A stretch of DNA of 64,000 nucleotides from Nitrospira sp. CR1.1. GTDB taxonomy: Bacteria; Nitrospirota; Nitrospiria; Nitrospirales; Nitrospiraceae. The stretch is taken from NCBI GenBank assembly GCA_014055465.1, contig WIAF01000001.1, forward strand, positions 124,001 to 188,000. The letters run 5' to 3'. The notes beneath the pieces are model-generated. The model worked only from the letters and a program-made list of their open reading frames with translations, ran no database searches and was not told where the DNA came from. The position numbers and the translations under genes were made by a program. Positions 8,632-16,179 of the stretch are shown here, piece after piece (position 1 is the first letter of the stretch; each line of letters begins with the position of its first letter).

Positions 8632-8658
8632 GCGGGGCGACCGTTGCGGTCGCCCCGC
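8632..8658 (+). terminator. Terminator-like hairpin after the globin gene
   Basis: Perfect 11-base GC-rich arms (GCGGGGCGACC and GGTCGCCCCGC) with loop GTTGC, 26 bases after the stop codon. No T run follows. Confidence 0.55.
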
Positions 8659-8762
8659 TATGCCCCTACGTTATGAGGCTACACCAAGCCGACCTGGCAG
8701 ATGCGCAACAACGACATCGCCGCGACCAATGTCCTGTCCGCGCGCAAGACGTTAGCCATCGG

Positions 8763-9671
8763 TCAGCCTTCAATGAAGTAGTCGCTGTCAATTTTCTTGG
8801 TTTCATACGACGTGACTGATGTGACGCCAACATTGTGATCGATCATGAGCTGGGATAATTGGTCCCCATCTATGAGAACGATTTTTGAGTTGATCTTGGC
8901 GACATAGTCTTCAGCCTCCCGAGTGAAACCGGACGTGGTGATGAAGATGCCTTTGTTCGCGCGATGTCCTTGTAAGGCGCCCGCAAATTTTTGAATGTCG
9001 GGACGGCCGATCGGTGCTTGCCAACGCTTGGCCTGGAGATAGATCACATCAAGACCTAGACGGTCTTCGTTAATGATTCCATCGATTCCTTCGTCCCCAC
9101 TGCGACCGATTGCTTTTCCCGCTTCTTTGCGGGAACCTCCATACCCCATCTTCACTAGCACATCGATGACCAGCCGCTCGAAGAAGGCCGGGGAACATTC
9201 TTTTGTGGTTTTCAGCAATTCCGAAGAAAGATCCTCGCGCAGTTTCTGATAGGCACTTTCGAGAAGTTCTCCCGGTGTCTGCAGGCTGTCGGTTTCGGTC
9301 GGCTCGTTGGCTGGCTCGGAATCCCGGTGTTTTGTCCGGAATGCAATAAACTCCGGGAACTGACCGAGGAATCTGACGTTGAGCTCTGGCAGGTTTTTCG
9401 AGAGCACGTCCCGGCCTCGCTGGGTGATCCGAAAGTACCCACGGCGGGTAGATTCCAGTAGCGCTGCCTTATTCATATAGGTTCGAGCCCAGCCAACGCG
9501 GTTAGCGAAGGTGAATTGCGATCCACTGGGCAGTAACTCTTTTCTTTCCCCCTCCGTCAGGTTGAATCGTTCGGCCAATTCCTCAACGGCCTCGCGCAAT
9601 GTGTGTTCGTTCCCATCGGAAGCAAGACGAAGGAGCGGAAGCATGACGGACTGGTAGTCAGGAATTGCCAT
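8763..9671 (-). CDS. mrr: Mrr-type restriction endonuclease
   Basis: 302 residues. The N-terminal winged-helix region (about 1-95, IPDYQSVMLPLLRLASDG to YFRITQRGRDVLSKN) is the Mrr N domain. The C-terminal catalytic domain has FFERLVIDVLVKMGYGG, then GDEGIDGIINED and VIYLQAKRW, the D-x(n)-QxK nuclease core of the Mrr_cat fold, and FITTSGFTREAEDY. The family cuts modified (methylated) foreign DNA (type IV restriction). The protein is full length. It sits alone, next to a mobile repeat, with no methyltransferase partner in view, as expected for type IV enzymes. Confidence 0.92.
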   Translation of the reverse strand: MAIPDYQSVMLPLLRLASDGNEHTLREAVEELAERFNLTEGERKELLPSGSQFTFANRVGWARTYMNKAALLESTRRGYFRITQRGRDVLSKNLPELNVRFLGQFPEFIAFRTKHRDSEPANEPTETDSLQTPGELLESAYQKLREDLSSELLKTTKECSPAFFERLVIDVLVKMGYGGSRKEAGKAIGRSGDEGIDGIINEDRLGLDVIYLQAKRWQAPIGRPDIQKFAGALQGHRANKGIFITTSGFTREAEDYVAKINSKIVLIDGDQLSQLMIDHNVGVTSVTSYETKKIDSDYFIEG

Positions 9672-9943
9672 ATATGACTCATGGAGTGTGAACAGCTACA
9701 ATTGGGGCTTTCGGCCGCGAAGCTAATTTGCCAATGCTTCTCTATGGCGATCCCCACGGCTCGTGAACCATACCCCATGCCTGTTGACCGTTCAACAGGC
9801 CGTAGCGGTGAGGCGATCCCTGGCGTATGTTTCTAGGCACACAGCCCGTATGCTATTCCTATGAACCCAGTCCCCTAACAGCGCCCACCAGTTATCCGAT
9901 GCACTTCCTACTCCGCTGATCGAAAGGCGTCACCCTCGCCCCC
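9672..9943. other. Intergenic stretch with a small hairpin
   Basis: Non-coding interval upstream of the Mrr gene. The only structure seen is a perfect hairpin at 9780-9799 (arms CCTGTTGA and TCAACAGG, loop CCGT). No gene, RNA or clear promoter is recognised. The interval continues into the mobile repeat at 9944. Confidence 0.5.
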
Positions 9944-10148
9944 TATCAGGATGCGGAAAAAGTCCACCAGCGGCGTTCTCGCATCGTTCAGAGGCTCAAC
10001 GTACGACGAGAGTACGATTCGCCGCTTCACTCGCTGCGGCCTTGCTGGATGGCCTTGTTGCGCATCCTGCCTACTATCGTGATACCAACACGCCACGTGA
10101 GCTGATCGCGGCGTGGCGTGCAAAAATGAGTTTTTCCGCAGCCCGCTA
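9944..10148 (+). repeat. ~200-bp non-autonomous mobile element, copy A
   Basis: The element (9946-10146) is flanked by TA on both sides (9944-9945 and 10147-10148). Its ends are inverted repeats: TCAGGATGCGGAAAAA at the left and, read inward from the right, GCGGGCTGCGGAAAAA. An internal copy of the left terminus in opposite orientation is seen at 10061-10070 (CGCATCCTGC). It matches copy B (58649-58855, opposite orientation) along its whole length with about 15 differences by eye. It contains no real gene. TA flanks and size suggest a MITE moved by an IS630/Tc1-mariner-type transposase, which is not in this window. Confidence 0.85.
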
Positions 10149-10228
10149 TGGATGGATCCTTGGTCGCAAACACTTCTTCTGTCATGGCCCTCACAGAACA
10201 GACGACCGGTCTCCTCTAAAGTGACCGC

Positions 10229-10468
10229 ATGGCGCGTCTCACCATTGTGGTACACCAGGGCTGTCTCTCCATCCATTCCGTGCAGAAGTTGGCGGAAGAG
10301 GTTCGGCAACGGCTCCCCGACTGGACCATTGAGCTGATATCCGCAGAACGCAGTACCGAGTCCAGCGGGCTCATTGTATTCCCGGCCTTTCTCGTCAACG
10401 GGACATTGGTAGCGACAGGTCTTCCTGAAAGAGAATGGCTCCTGCAGCGACTGCAAGGGCACAGCTGA
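10229..10468 (+). CDS. Small thioredoxin/glutaredoxin-like protein
   Basis: 79 residues. The opening MARLTIVVHQGCLS places a single Cys after the first beta strand, where thioredoxin-like folds have the active-site Cys. The rest (VQKLAEEVRQRLPDWTIELI, then GLIVFPAFLVNGTLVATGLP) fits helix-strand and a cis-Pro-like strand (FPAFLVNG) as in glutaredoxin-like proteins. It lacks the second Cys of a CxxC site, so it would be a monothiol form or a structural relative. It is alone between the repeat element and the convergent Crp-like gene. Confidence 0.6.
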   Translation: MARLTIVVHQGCLSIHSVQKLAEEVRQRLPDWTIELISAERSTESSGLIVFPAFLVNGTLVATGLPEREWLLQRLQGHS

Positions 10469-10513
10469 GAGGGGGAGAAAGGATCACTGCGAAAAGACCA
10501 ACGCCCACGGCGA

Positions 10514-10532
10514 GGCCGCCCCAAAGGCGGTC
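10514..10532. terminator. Hairpin between convergent genes
   Basis: Arms GGCCGCC and GGCGGTC (one G-U pair) with loop CCAAA lie between the ends of the thioredoxin-like gene and the Crp-like gene and could serve both. Confidence 0.4.
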
Positions 10533-11234
10533 TTAGGAGGCGAGTCGCACCAGCGCGTCGGGTTGAAGGATGATCACCGTGCGCCCCTCAGTATGGATCA
10601 GCCCTTCTTCCCTGAACTGCCCTAACGTTGTGCTCACCGTTTCCCGGCTGCAGCCGATAAGATTGGCCATTTCCTGATGGGTCAGCTTCACCTTTAGACG
10701 CACTCCCTGCGGGCCCGGATCACCTTCGCTCTTGCCCAACTCCGAAAGGAGATGCGCCAGCCTGGCCGGCACATCGCGGAACACCAGGTCCTCCACACGA
10801 CTCTGGATCTTCTTCAACCTGAGTCCGATCAGTTTCGTCAGGTTGATGGTCACATTCGGATGCATGGCCAAATACTGATCAAATTCCTTGCGCGGAATCA
10901 CGCAGATCAACGCATCGTCGAGAGCCTCCGCTGAGGTGGACCTGGGAGTATCCTGCAGCACGTCGAGTTCTCCAAACACGTCGCCGGCCTCGATGATCTC
11001 GAAGGTGACCTCCTTTCCATTTGCCGCCGTATTGGCAATTTTAACTCGGCCGCGCTTGAGCAAATACACGCTGCTGCTGGGATCACCTGGAAGATACAGC
11101 GGCTGCCGTTTTCTGACCTCTTCCATGCGGGTGATCTTCTCCATCTCGTGCATGGCTGAGGGAGAGATCCCGTCAAACAATCGAATGTGTTTCAGGAACC
11201 ACAGCTTATTCGGAATGGATGGCGACCGTTCCAT
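10533..11234 (-). CDS. Crp/Fnr-family transcription regulator
   Basis: 233 residues. The cyclic-nucleotide-binding beta-roll spans about 15-130 (RLFDGISPSAMHEM, RGRVKIANTAANGKEVTFEI, EAGDVFGELDVLQDTPRSTSA). A dimer helix follows (LTKLIGLRLKKIQSRVEDLV), and the C-terminal winged helix is KLTHQEMANLIGCSRETVSTTL. There are no N-terminal cysteines for an Fe-S cluster, so it is Crp-like rather than Fnr. The GELDVL segment where Crp contacts cAMP is present in variant form, so the ligand is uncertain. It is divergent from the DsrE gene with a 322-base shared upstream region. Confidence 0.88.
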   Translation of the reverse strand: MERSPSIPNKLWFLKHIRLFDGISPSAMHEMEKITRMEEVRKRQPLYLPGDPSSSVYLLKRGRVKIANTAANGKEVTFEIIEAGDVFGELDVLQDTPRSTSAEALDDALICVIPRKEFDQYLAMHPNVTINLTKLIGLRLKKIQSRVEDLVFRDVPARLAHLLSELGKSEGDPGPQGVRLKVKLTHQEMANLIGCSRETVSTTLGQFREEGLIHTEGRTVIILQPDALVRLAS

Positions 11235-11556
11235 GTGCGCACCTCATTGTTGGAGTCCTGTACGGTACTCATCTATTCCCGACAAGGCAACGGCTTGAAA
11301 GAACAGGTTCATTGCCCTTTTCCTCCGCAGCGCGCCAATCCATCCCAAGGCCGAACGAGGAATCCGACCGTCTGTGCGGCATGGCACGGCTGAGAACGTC
11401 GCCGAAAGGTTTTAAGGTCCTTTTGTAAGCCAGCTCACAGATGTGAGGAGGGTCGGCGCAGTAAAGTCTTGCGTATGGCGGCATATCGACGGGTTCGCTC
11501 AAGTCTGCAGCGGAGCCGTCTCTTCATTTATCTGTACGTCGGGAAAGGAGTGCGCG
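11235..11556. promoter_or_regulatory. Shared regulatory region with a palindrome
   Basis: Non-coding interval between the divergent Crp-like and DsrE genes. A perfect two-fold element CTCACA-GA-TGTGAG is at 11434-11447. Its half-sites TGTGA/TCACA are those of Crp, but the spacer is 2 bases instead of 6, so it is either a different operator or a small hairpin. No strong sigma70 promoter was seen. Confidence 0.4.
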
Positions 11557-11913
11557 ATGTCAAAAGTGGCGATTGTTGTACTGGCGGACACGCAAACACA
11601 CGAAGGGTTAGGGCGCGTGGTGAACGCGATGGAGGCCGTCAAAGAGTTCAAAGATGGTCAGGACGATGTCCAACTCATCTTTGACGGCGCCGGGCCCAAA
11701 TGGATCGTGGAGTTGGAGAAGCCCGATCACATGGCCCACGGGCTATACGTGGCAGTGAAAGATCGCATCAGCGGAGCCTGTGACTTTTGTGCGGGCGCCT
11801 TCGGCGTGAAAGACCAAGTCGCCGCCTGCGGGATCGCACTAGCAGGGGAGTACGACGGCCATCCGAGCTTCAAAAAACTCGTTTCGCAGGGGTATCAGAT
11901 CATCACGTTCTGA
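11557..11913 (+). CDS. DsrE-family protein
   Basis: 118 residues from an ATG with a good ribosome binding site (GGAAAGGAG). The fold signature of DsrE proteins is visible: KVAIVVLADTQTHEGLGRVVN at the start, VQLIFDGAGPKWI in the middle, and GACDFCAGAFGVKDQVAACG containing three Cys residues. DsrE proteins carry sulfur as persulfide or act in thiol stress. Here the Cys cluster is in the usual active-site loop. It lies just upstream of the arsenic island and opposite a Crp-like regulator. Any link to arsenic or sulfur is inference. Confidence 0.8.
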   Translation: MSKVAIVVLADTQTHEGLGRVVNAMEAVKEFKDGQDDVQLIFDGAGPKWIVELEKPDHMAHGLYVAVKDRISGACDFCAGAFGVKDQVAACGIALAGEYDGHPSFKKLVSQGYQIITF

Positions 11914-12139
11914 GGGATAGCGTGGGGGCGAGGCATCTGGGAAGGAACTCGCCTCCCCATTTGCGTGGGTAGTTCCGTAGAATGTGCAACCGTCGGCCGC
12001 TGAGTTCTCTCGAGAACGATCTTCCGAGGGACGGGCGTCATCAGACTATTCGTTGCACCAGCTCCCCATTGGCCGAGTTCATGCAAAATGTGTTACATAG
12101 AATTCATTCCATATCATCCGAAGGAGACATGAGGGGGAT

Positions 12140-13327
12140 ATGCCCACCGACGATATTACACAAAAAGTCAGCGAGCGTTATGCTCGCGCCGCCTCGACGG
12201 GCGAGCAGATGTGCTGCCCAACGGGGTACAACTTTGACGATCTGCGCTCGTTCATTCCGGATGCGGTTCTGAACATTTCCTACGGGTGCGGCACGCCCGC
12301 CGGGCTGGACACGGTGCAACCAGGTGAAACCGTGTTGGATATCGGCTCCGGCGGCGGGATTGATTGCTTCGAAGCGGCACGCCGTGTAGGCGCCAATGGC
12401 CGGGTCATCGGAATCGATATGACCGACACCATGCTGGAGATCGCCCGCCGCCATGCCCCCATCGTCGCCACAAATCTCGGGTATCCGCAGCCGAACACCG
12501 AATTCCGCAAGGGCATGGCCGATGCCATGCCGGTCGAGGACGCCAGCATCGACCTCATCATCTCGAACTGTGTCATCAACCTGGCCCCTGACAAACGCAA
12601 GGTCTTCCGCGAGATGTACCGTGTCTTGAAACCCGGTGGTCGCTTCACGATCTCCGATATCGTCTCAGACCAAGTGGTGCCGCAATATATGGTCCACGAC
12701 GCCGCCAAGTGGGGCGATTGCCTTTCGGGAGCCCTGCAGGTCCAGGACTACATTGGCGGGATGGTGGATGCCGGCTTTCGCGCCGTGCACCAGATCAAGT
12801 CCGGGGCCTGGCAATCGATCGACGGCGTTCATTTTCTGTCCGTCACCCTGACCGGGTACAAGCTCCCTGAAGCGGTCGGGAAAGAGGCCCCGCTCTTTGC
12901 CACGCTCTGCGGCCCCTTTTCCACCGTGACCGACGAACTGGGCCAACAGTACCGACGCGGTGTCCCGCAACCCATTGAGGCGCACGGTGCGCAACTGCTG
13001 CGGAGTGAGCCATTGCGCTCACTCTTCCTCATCGGGCCGGCTCCGATCACCCTCGATGCGGCTGATCCCCGCTGGTGCGCGGTCCTCCCAGAGCAGAAGC
13101 CCTGCGTCTGGCAAGGCGCCTACGCCATTCTCACCGGGCCGATCATCAGCGCTGAAGACGATGATCATCATCAGTACTATCGCGGAGTGCCGTTGGAAAT
13201 CTGCTCCAAAACCCAGCACGTCCTGATGCAGGACACCTACCGGCCTCACTTCACCATCTACCACCGAAGTGCGAGCGCGGTGGAGGGGGAGGCGGTCAGT
13301 TGTTCGCCTGAAGGGAATTGCTGCTGA
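12140..13327 (+). CDS. arsM: Arsenite S-adenosylmethionine methyltransferase
   Basis: 395 residues. The SAM motif is VLDIGSGGGIDCFEAARRVG, followed by VIGIDMTDTMLEIARRHAP. Cysteines expected to bind As(III) are visible in SYGCGTPAG, LIISNCVINL and WGDCLSGALQ, matching the catalytic Cys set of ArsM. MCCPTGY near residue 28 and the C-terminal CSPEGNCC add further thiols. ArsM turns As(III) into methylated forms and provides precursors for arsenosugars. The C-terminal extension of about 130 residues after the core is present in other long ArsM proteins. The start follows AAGGAG. Its stop overlaps the arsR start by one base (TGATG). Confidence 0.95.
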   Translation: MPTDDITQKVSERYARAASTGEQMCCPTGYNFDDLRSFIPDAVLNISYGCGTPAGLDTVQPGETVLDIGSGGGIDCFEAARRVGANGRVIGIDMTDTMLEIARRHAPIVATNLGYPQPNTEFRKGMADAMPVEDASIDLIISNCVINLAPDKRKVFREMYRVLKPGGRFTISDIVSDQVVPQYMVHDAAKWGDCLSGALQVQDYIGGMVDAGFRAVHQIKSGAWQSIDGVHFLSVTLTGYKLPEAVGKEAPLFATLCGPFSTVTDELGQQYRRGVPQPIEAHGAQLLRSEPLRSLFLIGPAPITLDAADPRWCAVLPEQKPCVWQGAYAILTGPIISAEDDDHHQYYRGVPLEICSKTQHVLMQDTYRPHFTIYHRSASAVEGEAVSCSPEGNCC

Positions 13328-13683
13328 TGCCACGCCACGCCATCGCCAATCTGACCACCCCGCGTGAGTGTGCCGCCGTCTTGAAGGCCATGGGCGATGA
13401 AACGCGTTTGCGTATTTTGGAATCACTGTTGTTGGGCGAAAAGTGCGTGAGCGACCTCACACAAACCCTCTGCTGCTCGCAGCCACATGTGTCCCATCAC
13501 CTCCGCATTCTTCGGGAGGCCGGATTAGTGGAGGGGCATCGACACGGCAAACAAGTCTGTTATCGAGTCGAGCCAACCGTCCAGCGAGCGATGAAACGTC
13601 GAGGCGAACAGGTGCTGGACTTTGGATGCTGTGAATTACGTTTTCCTACCTCGACCTTGCTCACCGTGCAGCACAAACACTGA
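13327..13683 (+). CDS. arsR: ArsR-family repressor
   Basis: 118 residues from ATG 13327, overlapping the arsM stop. The winged-helix motif runs AAVLKAMGDETRLRILESLL, LCCSQPHVSHHLRILREAGL, VEGHRHGKQVCYRV. EKCVSDL corresponds to the ELCVCDL metal site of classical ArsR but retains only the first Cys. Other cysteines are in QTLCCSQ, QVCYRV and DFGCCELRF, so As(III) binding probably uses a non-classical set. As the second gene of the arsMRS group, it should repress the arsM promoter until arsenite binds. Confidence 0.9.
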   Translation: MPRHAIANLTTPRECAAVLKAMGDETRLRILESLLLGEKCVSDLTQTLCCSQPHVSHHLRILREAGLVEGHRHGKQVCYRVEPTVQRAMKRRGEQVLDFGCCELRFPTSTLLTVQHKH

Positions 13684-13734
13684 GGCCAGGACTCCGGCGA
13701 TGAACGCGCTCCACACGACTTGGGATGGCCCACG

Positions 13735-14772
13735 ATGGCACTGACGCTTGTGGGCCAACACAAACCGCTTGCGTCTTCTGCCGAGCAATTGAAGGTACTT
13801 GCAGAGATCGGGACCTGCCTGCCGTTTGAGGAACAACTTCGCCGAAGTGGTCTGTCCCCGCTCCACGCGACCGGCATCACAGTGCTTCAACTCAATGTGG
13901 GCAAACTCTGCAACCAAACGTGCCGCCATTGCCACGTAGACGCAGGGCCTGACCGGACCGAACGCATGTCTCGAGAAACCGCTGAGCAATGCATCGCGGC
14001 CCTGGCGCAGACGGACATTCCAACCGTCGACATCACCGGCGGAGCGCCGGAACTCAATCTCAATTTTCGTTGGCTGGTCGAGCAGGCCCGTGCCCTGAAC
14101 CGGCACGTGATGGACCGCTGTAACCTCTCGGTACTGCTGTTGCCCTCGCAGGCCGACCTGGCAGCCTTTCTCGCGGCACACCAGGTAGAGATCGTCGCCT
14201 CTCTTCCCTATTACCGCGCCGCGCAGACCGACGCGCAACGGGGTGAGGGTATCTTCGACAAATCCATCCAGGCGCTTCGCCTGCTGAACGCGCTCGGCTA
14301 CGGCCGTGAGGGCAGCGGGTTGCTCTTGAATCTCGTGCACAATCCAGTCGGCGCCTTTCTGCCTCCCAAACAGGAGGCGATCGAGGCGCAATTCCGGAGA
14401 GAGCTCCGCACCAAGCATGGCGTGGAATTCAACCACCTCTATACGATCACGAACATGCCGGTGAGCCGGTTCCTTGAATTTCTACTGGAAAGCGGCAATT
14501 ACCAGGGATACATGGCACGTCTTGCGAGTGCGTACAATCCCGCTGCCGCCGCCGGCGTCATGTGCCGCTATACCCTCTCGGTCGGCTGGGACGGGGCGCT
14601 CTACGATTGTGATTTCAACCAGATGCTGGACCTTCCGGTGCGGCCCGATGCCCTTTCGCACATCCGGGACTTCGATCCGGCACGACTCCATCAGCGGGAG
14701 ATCACCACTCGAAATCATTGTTACGGATGCACGGCGGGAGCGGGCTCGTCGTGCGGCGGTGCGGTGACCTGA
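13735..14772 (+). CDS. arsS: Radical SAM protein ArsS (arsenosugar-type)
   Basis: 345 residues. The radical-SAM cluster motif is CNQTCRHC (CxxxCxxC), preceded by ITVLQLNVGKL and followed by DAGPDRTERM. VDITGGAPELN is the GGxP-like SAM-contact strand. The C-terminal domain (NHCYGCTAGAGSSCGG) is Cys-rich, as expected for the auxiliary cluster of the ArsS/SPASM-related family. ArsS works after ArsM, adding a deoxyadenosyl group to dimethylarsenite on the route to arsenosugars. The start is uncertain because neither the ATG at 13735 nor an in-frame TTG at 13720 has a clear ribosome binding site. Confidence 0.92.
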   Translation: MALTLVGQHKPLASSAEQLKVLAEIGTCLPFEEQLRRSGLSPLHATGITVLQLNVGKLCNQTCRHCHVDAGPDRTERMSRETAEQCIAALAQTDIPTVDITGGAPELNLNFRWLVEQARALNRHVMDRCNLSVLLLPSQADLAAFLAAHQVEIVASLPYYRAAQTDAQRGEGIFDKSIQALRLLNALGYGREGSGLLLNLVHNPVGAFLPPKQEAIEAQFRRELRTKHGVEFNHLYTITNMPVSRFLEFLLESGNYQGYMARLASAYNPAAAAGVMCRYTLSVGWDGALYDCDFNQMLDLPVRPDALSHIRDFDPARLHQREITTRNHCYGCTAGAGSSCGGAVT

Positions 14773-14911
14773 TTACCATGCTGACACCGCCGTCCAGCTT
14801 CGTTCTCAGCCGTGTACCCGCCTCACCGTACTTATCCGGTACGCGTCGGCGGACTCACATCCCTGCAGTCTTGCCGGATCGACGCTTTGAGCATTCTGCG
14901 TGGGAGACCGC

Positions 14912-16045
14912 ATGGATATTTCTTTTCTGACCTTTGCGCTGGTGTTGGCGTTGGCCTATGCCAACGGCGCCAATGACGTCTCGAAAGCCATCGCGACATT
15001 GGTCGGCAGCGGAGTCACCAACTACCGCACGGCGATTCTATGGGGAACAGCCTGGACCATCGCCGGAGCCGGATTCGCCACCCTGGTCGCCGGAGCGATG
15101 GTCAAGACCTTCAGCAATGGGCTGTTGCAAACCGGCACGAGCCTTTCGCCCACCATCGCTCTGGCTATTCTGTTCGGCGCGATGGCCTGGGTCCTCGTGG
15201 CATCACGAACCGGCCTCCCCGTGTCGACAACCCATGCGCTCACCGGCGCCATCGTGGGAACCGGGCTGGTAGCGTTTGCGGGAGAAGGGTTGTTGTGGGA
15301 GGCCATCGGCAAGAAAATCGCGTTGCCCTTGCTACTCAGTCCTTTTCTCGCCTTCGGCCTCTCGCTGCTATTGCACCCTGCTGTGCGCCAGTCGGCGGAA
15401 AAATGGGGAGGAGCGTGTCTCTGCCTGATGCCCGCCTCGCGCGCACTCTTCACCATTGACGCTCGCGGGAGCACGCGAACGCTTTTTCAGAGCACGGGAT
15501 TTGGCCAGCCGGTCGTCGCGGTGCCGGCTCAATGTGACCGCGCAGGGCTGCGGGGATTGTCCGTGGGGCTCGATACGGTCCATTGGCTTTCCAGCGGGCT
15601 CGCGTCCTTCGCGCGCGGCACCAACGACGCGCCAAAAATCGTCGCGATGCTCCTGCTCGGTAGCACGACGGCAACTTGGCCCAGCCTGTGGTTTCAGTTC
15701 TCGGCCTTCGGAGGGGTGGCGTTCGCGATGGGCCTGGGCAGTTACTTGGGCGGATTACGCGTCACCGAGGTGCTGGCCGAAAAGGTCACGCGCATGGACC
15801 ATGCGGAGGGATTGACGGCGAACCTCACCACTTCGACGCTCGTGCTCTGTTCCGGCTGGCTGGGATTGCCGGTTTCAACAACTCATGTCAGCAGTTCCGC
15901 GATTATCGGCATCGGGCTCCTCAAAGGCTTCACTGCGGTACGTTGGACGACCGTGCGCGACATGGTATTGGCCTGGGTCATCACCGTGCCCGCTGCCGGA
16001 GGCTTCGCCGCTCTGGCGTACGTACTCCTTTCGCGCTTCTCGTAA
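14912..16045 (+). CDS. PiT-family phosphate/anion transporter
   Basis: 377 residues with about ten membrane segments. The two inverted PiT signatures are present: ALAYANGANDVSKAIATL near residue 15 and FARGTNDAPKIVAMLLLG near 235, each followed by GLPVSTTHALTGAI and GLPVSTTHVSSSAI. PiT carriers move phosphate, and arsenate by mimicry, with a cation. Sitting between arsS and the porin-aioBA operon, it may replace phosphate displaced by arsenate made by the oxidase or move arsenate itself. Direction and substrate are inference. The cytoplasmic loop is short compared with E. coli PitA (about 500 residues). Confidence 0.9.
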   Translation: MDISFLTFALVLALAYANGANDVSKAIATLVGSGVTNYRTAILWGTAWTIAGAGFATLVAGAMVKTFSNGLLQTGTSLSPTIALAILFGAMAWVLVASRTGLPVSTTHALTGAIVGTGLVAFAGEGLLWEAIGKKIALPLLLSPFLAFGLSLLLHPAVRQSAEKWGGACLCLMPASRALFTIDARGSTRTLFQSTGFGQPVVAVPAQCDRAGLRGLSVGLDTVHWLSSGLASFARGTNDAPKIVAMLLLGSTTATWPSLWFQFSAFGGVAFAMGLGSYLGGLRVTEVLAEKVTRMDHAEGLTANLTTSTLVLCSGWLGLPVSTTHVSSSAIIGIGLLKGFTAVRWTTVRDMVLAWVITVPAAGGFAALAYVLLSRFS

Positions 16046-16179
16046 CCATGCTGCTCTATCTCGAATGGCTCGCGCGGCTCATCCTTCGACGAAACGTATA
16101 GACACATCTCCATGCATGTATGTATCAGTACCGCTTCGATGCGATCTCGACACCTCACACAAAGGAGCCATGCCTGCTC

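Noticed and set aside
8659-8762. Possible gene scrap between the globin hairpin and the Mrr gene (reads TWQMRNNDIAATNVLSARK)
   Set aside because: Short and open in one frame, and I could not link it to any protein family. It remains unexplained.
10042-10224. 60-residue ORF beginning in repeat copy A
   Set aside because: Its first part is mobile-repeat sequence, and a similar peptide appears in copy B by sequence identity, not by coding conservation.
14773-14911. Sigma54 (-24/-12) promoter for the aio/porin genes
   Set aside because: Searched for TGGCAC-N5-TTGC-type elements upstream of pit and the porin because other aio operons use sigma54. None found.
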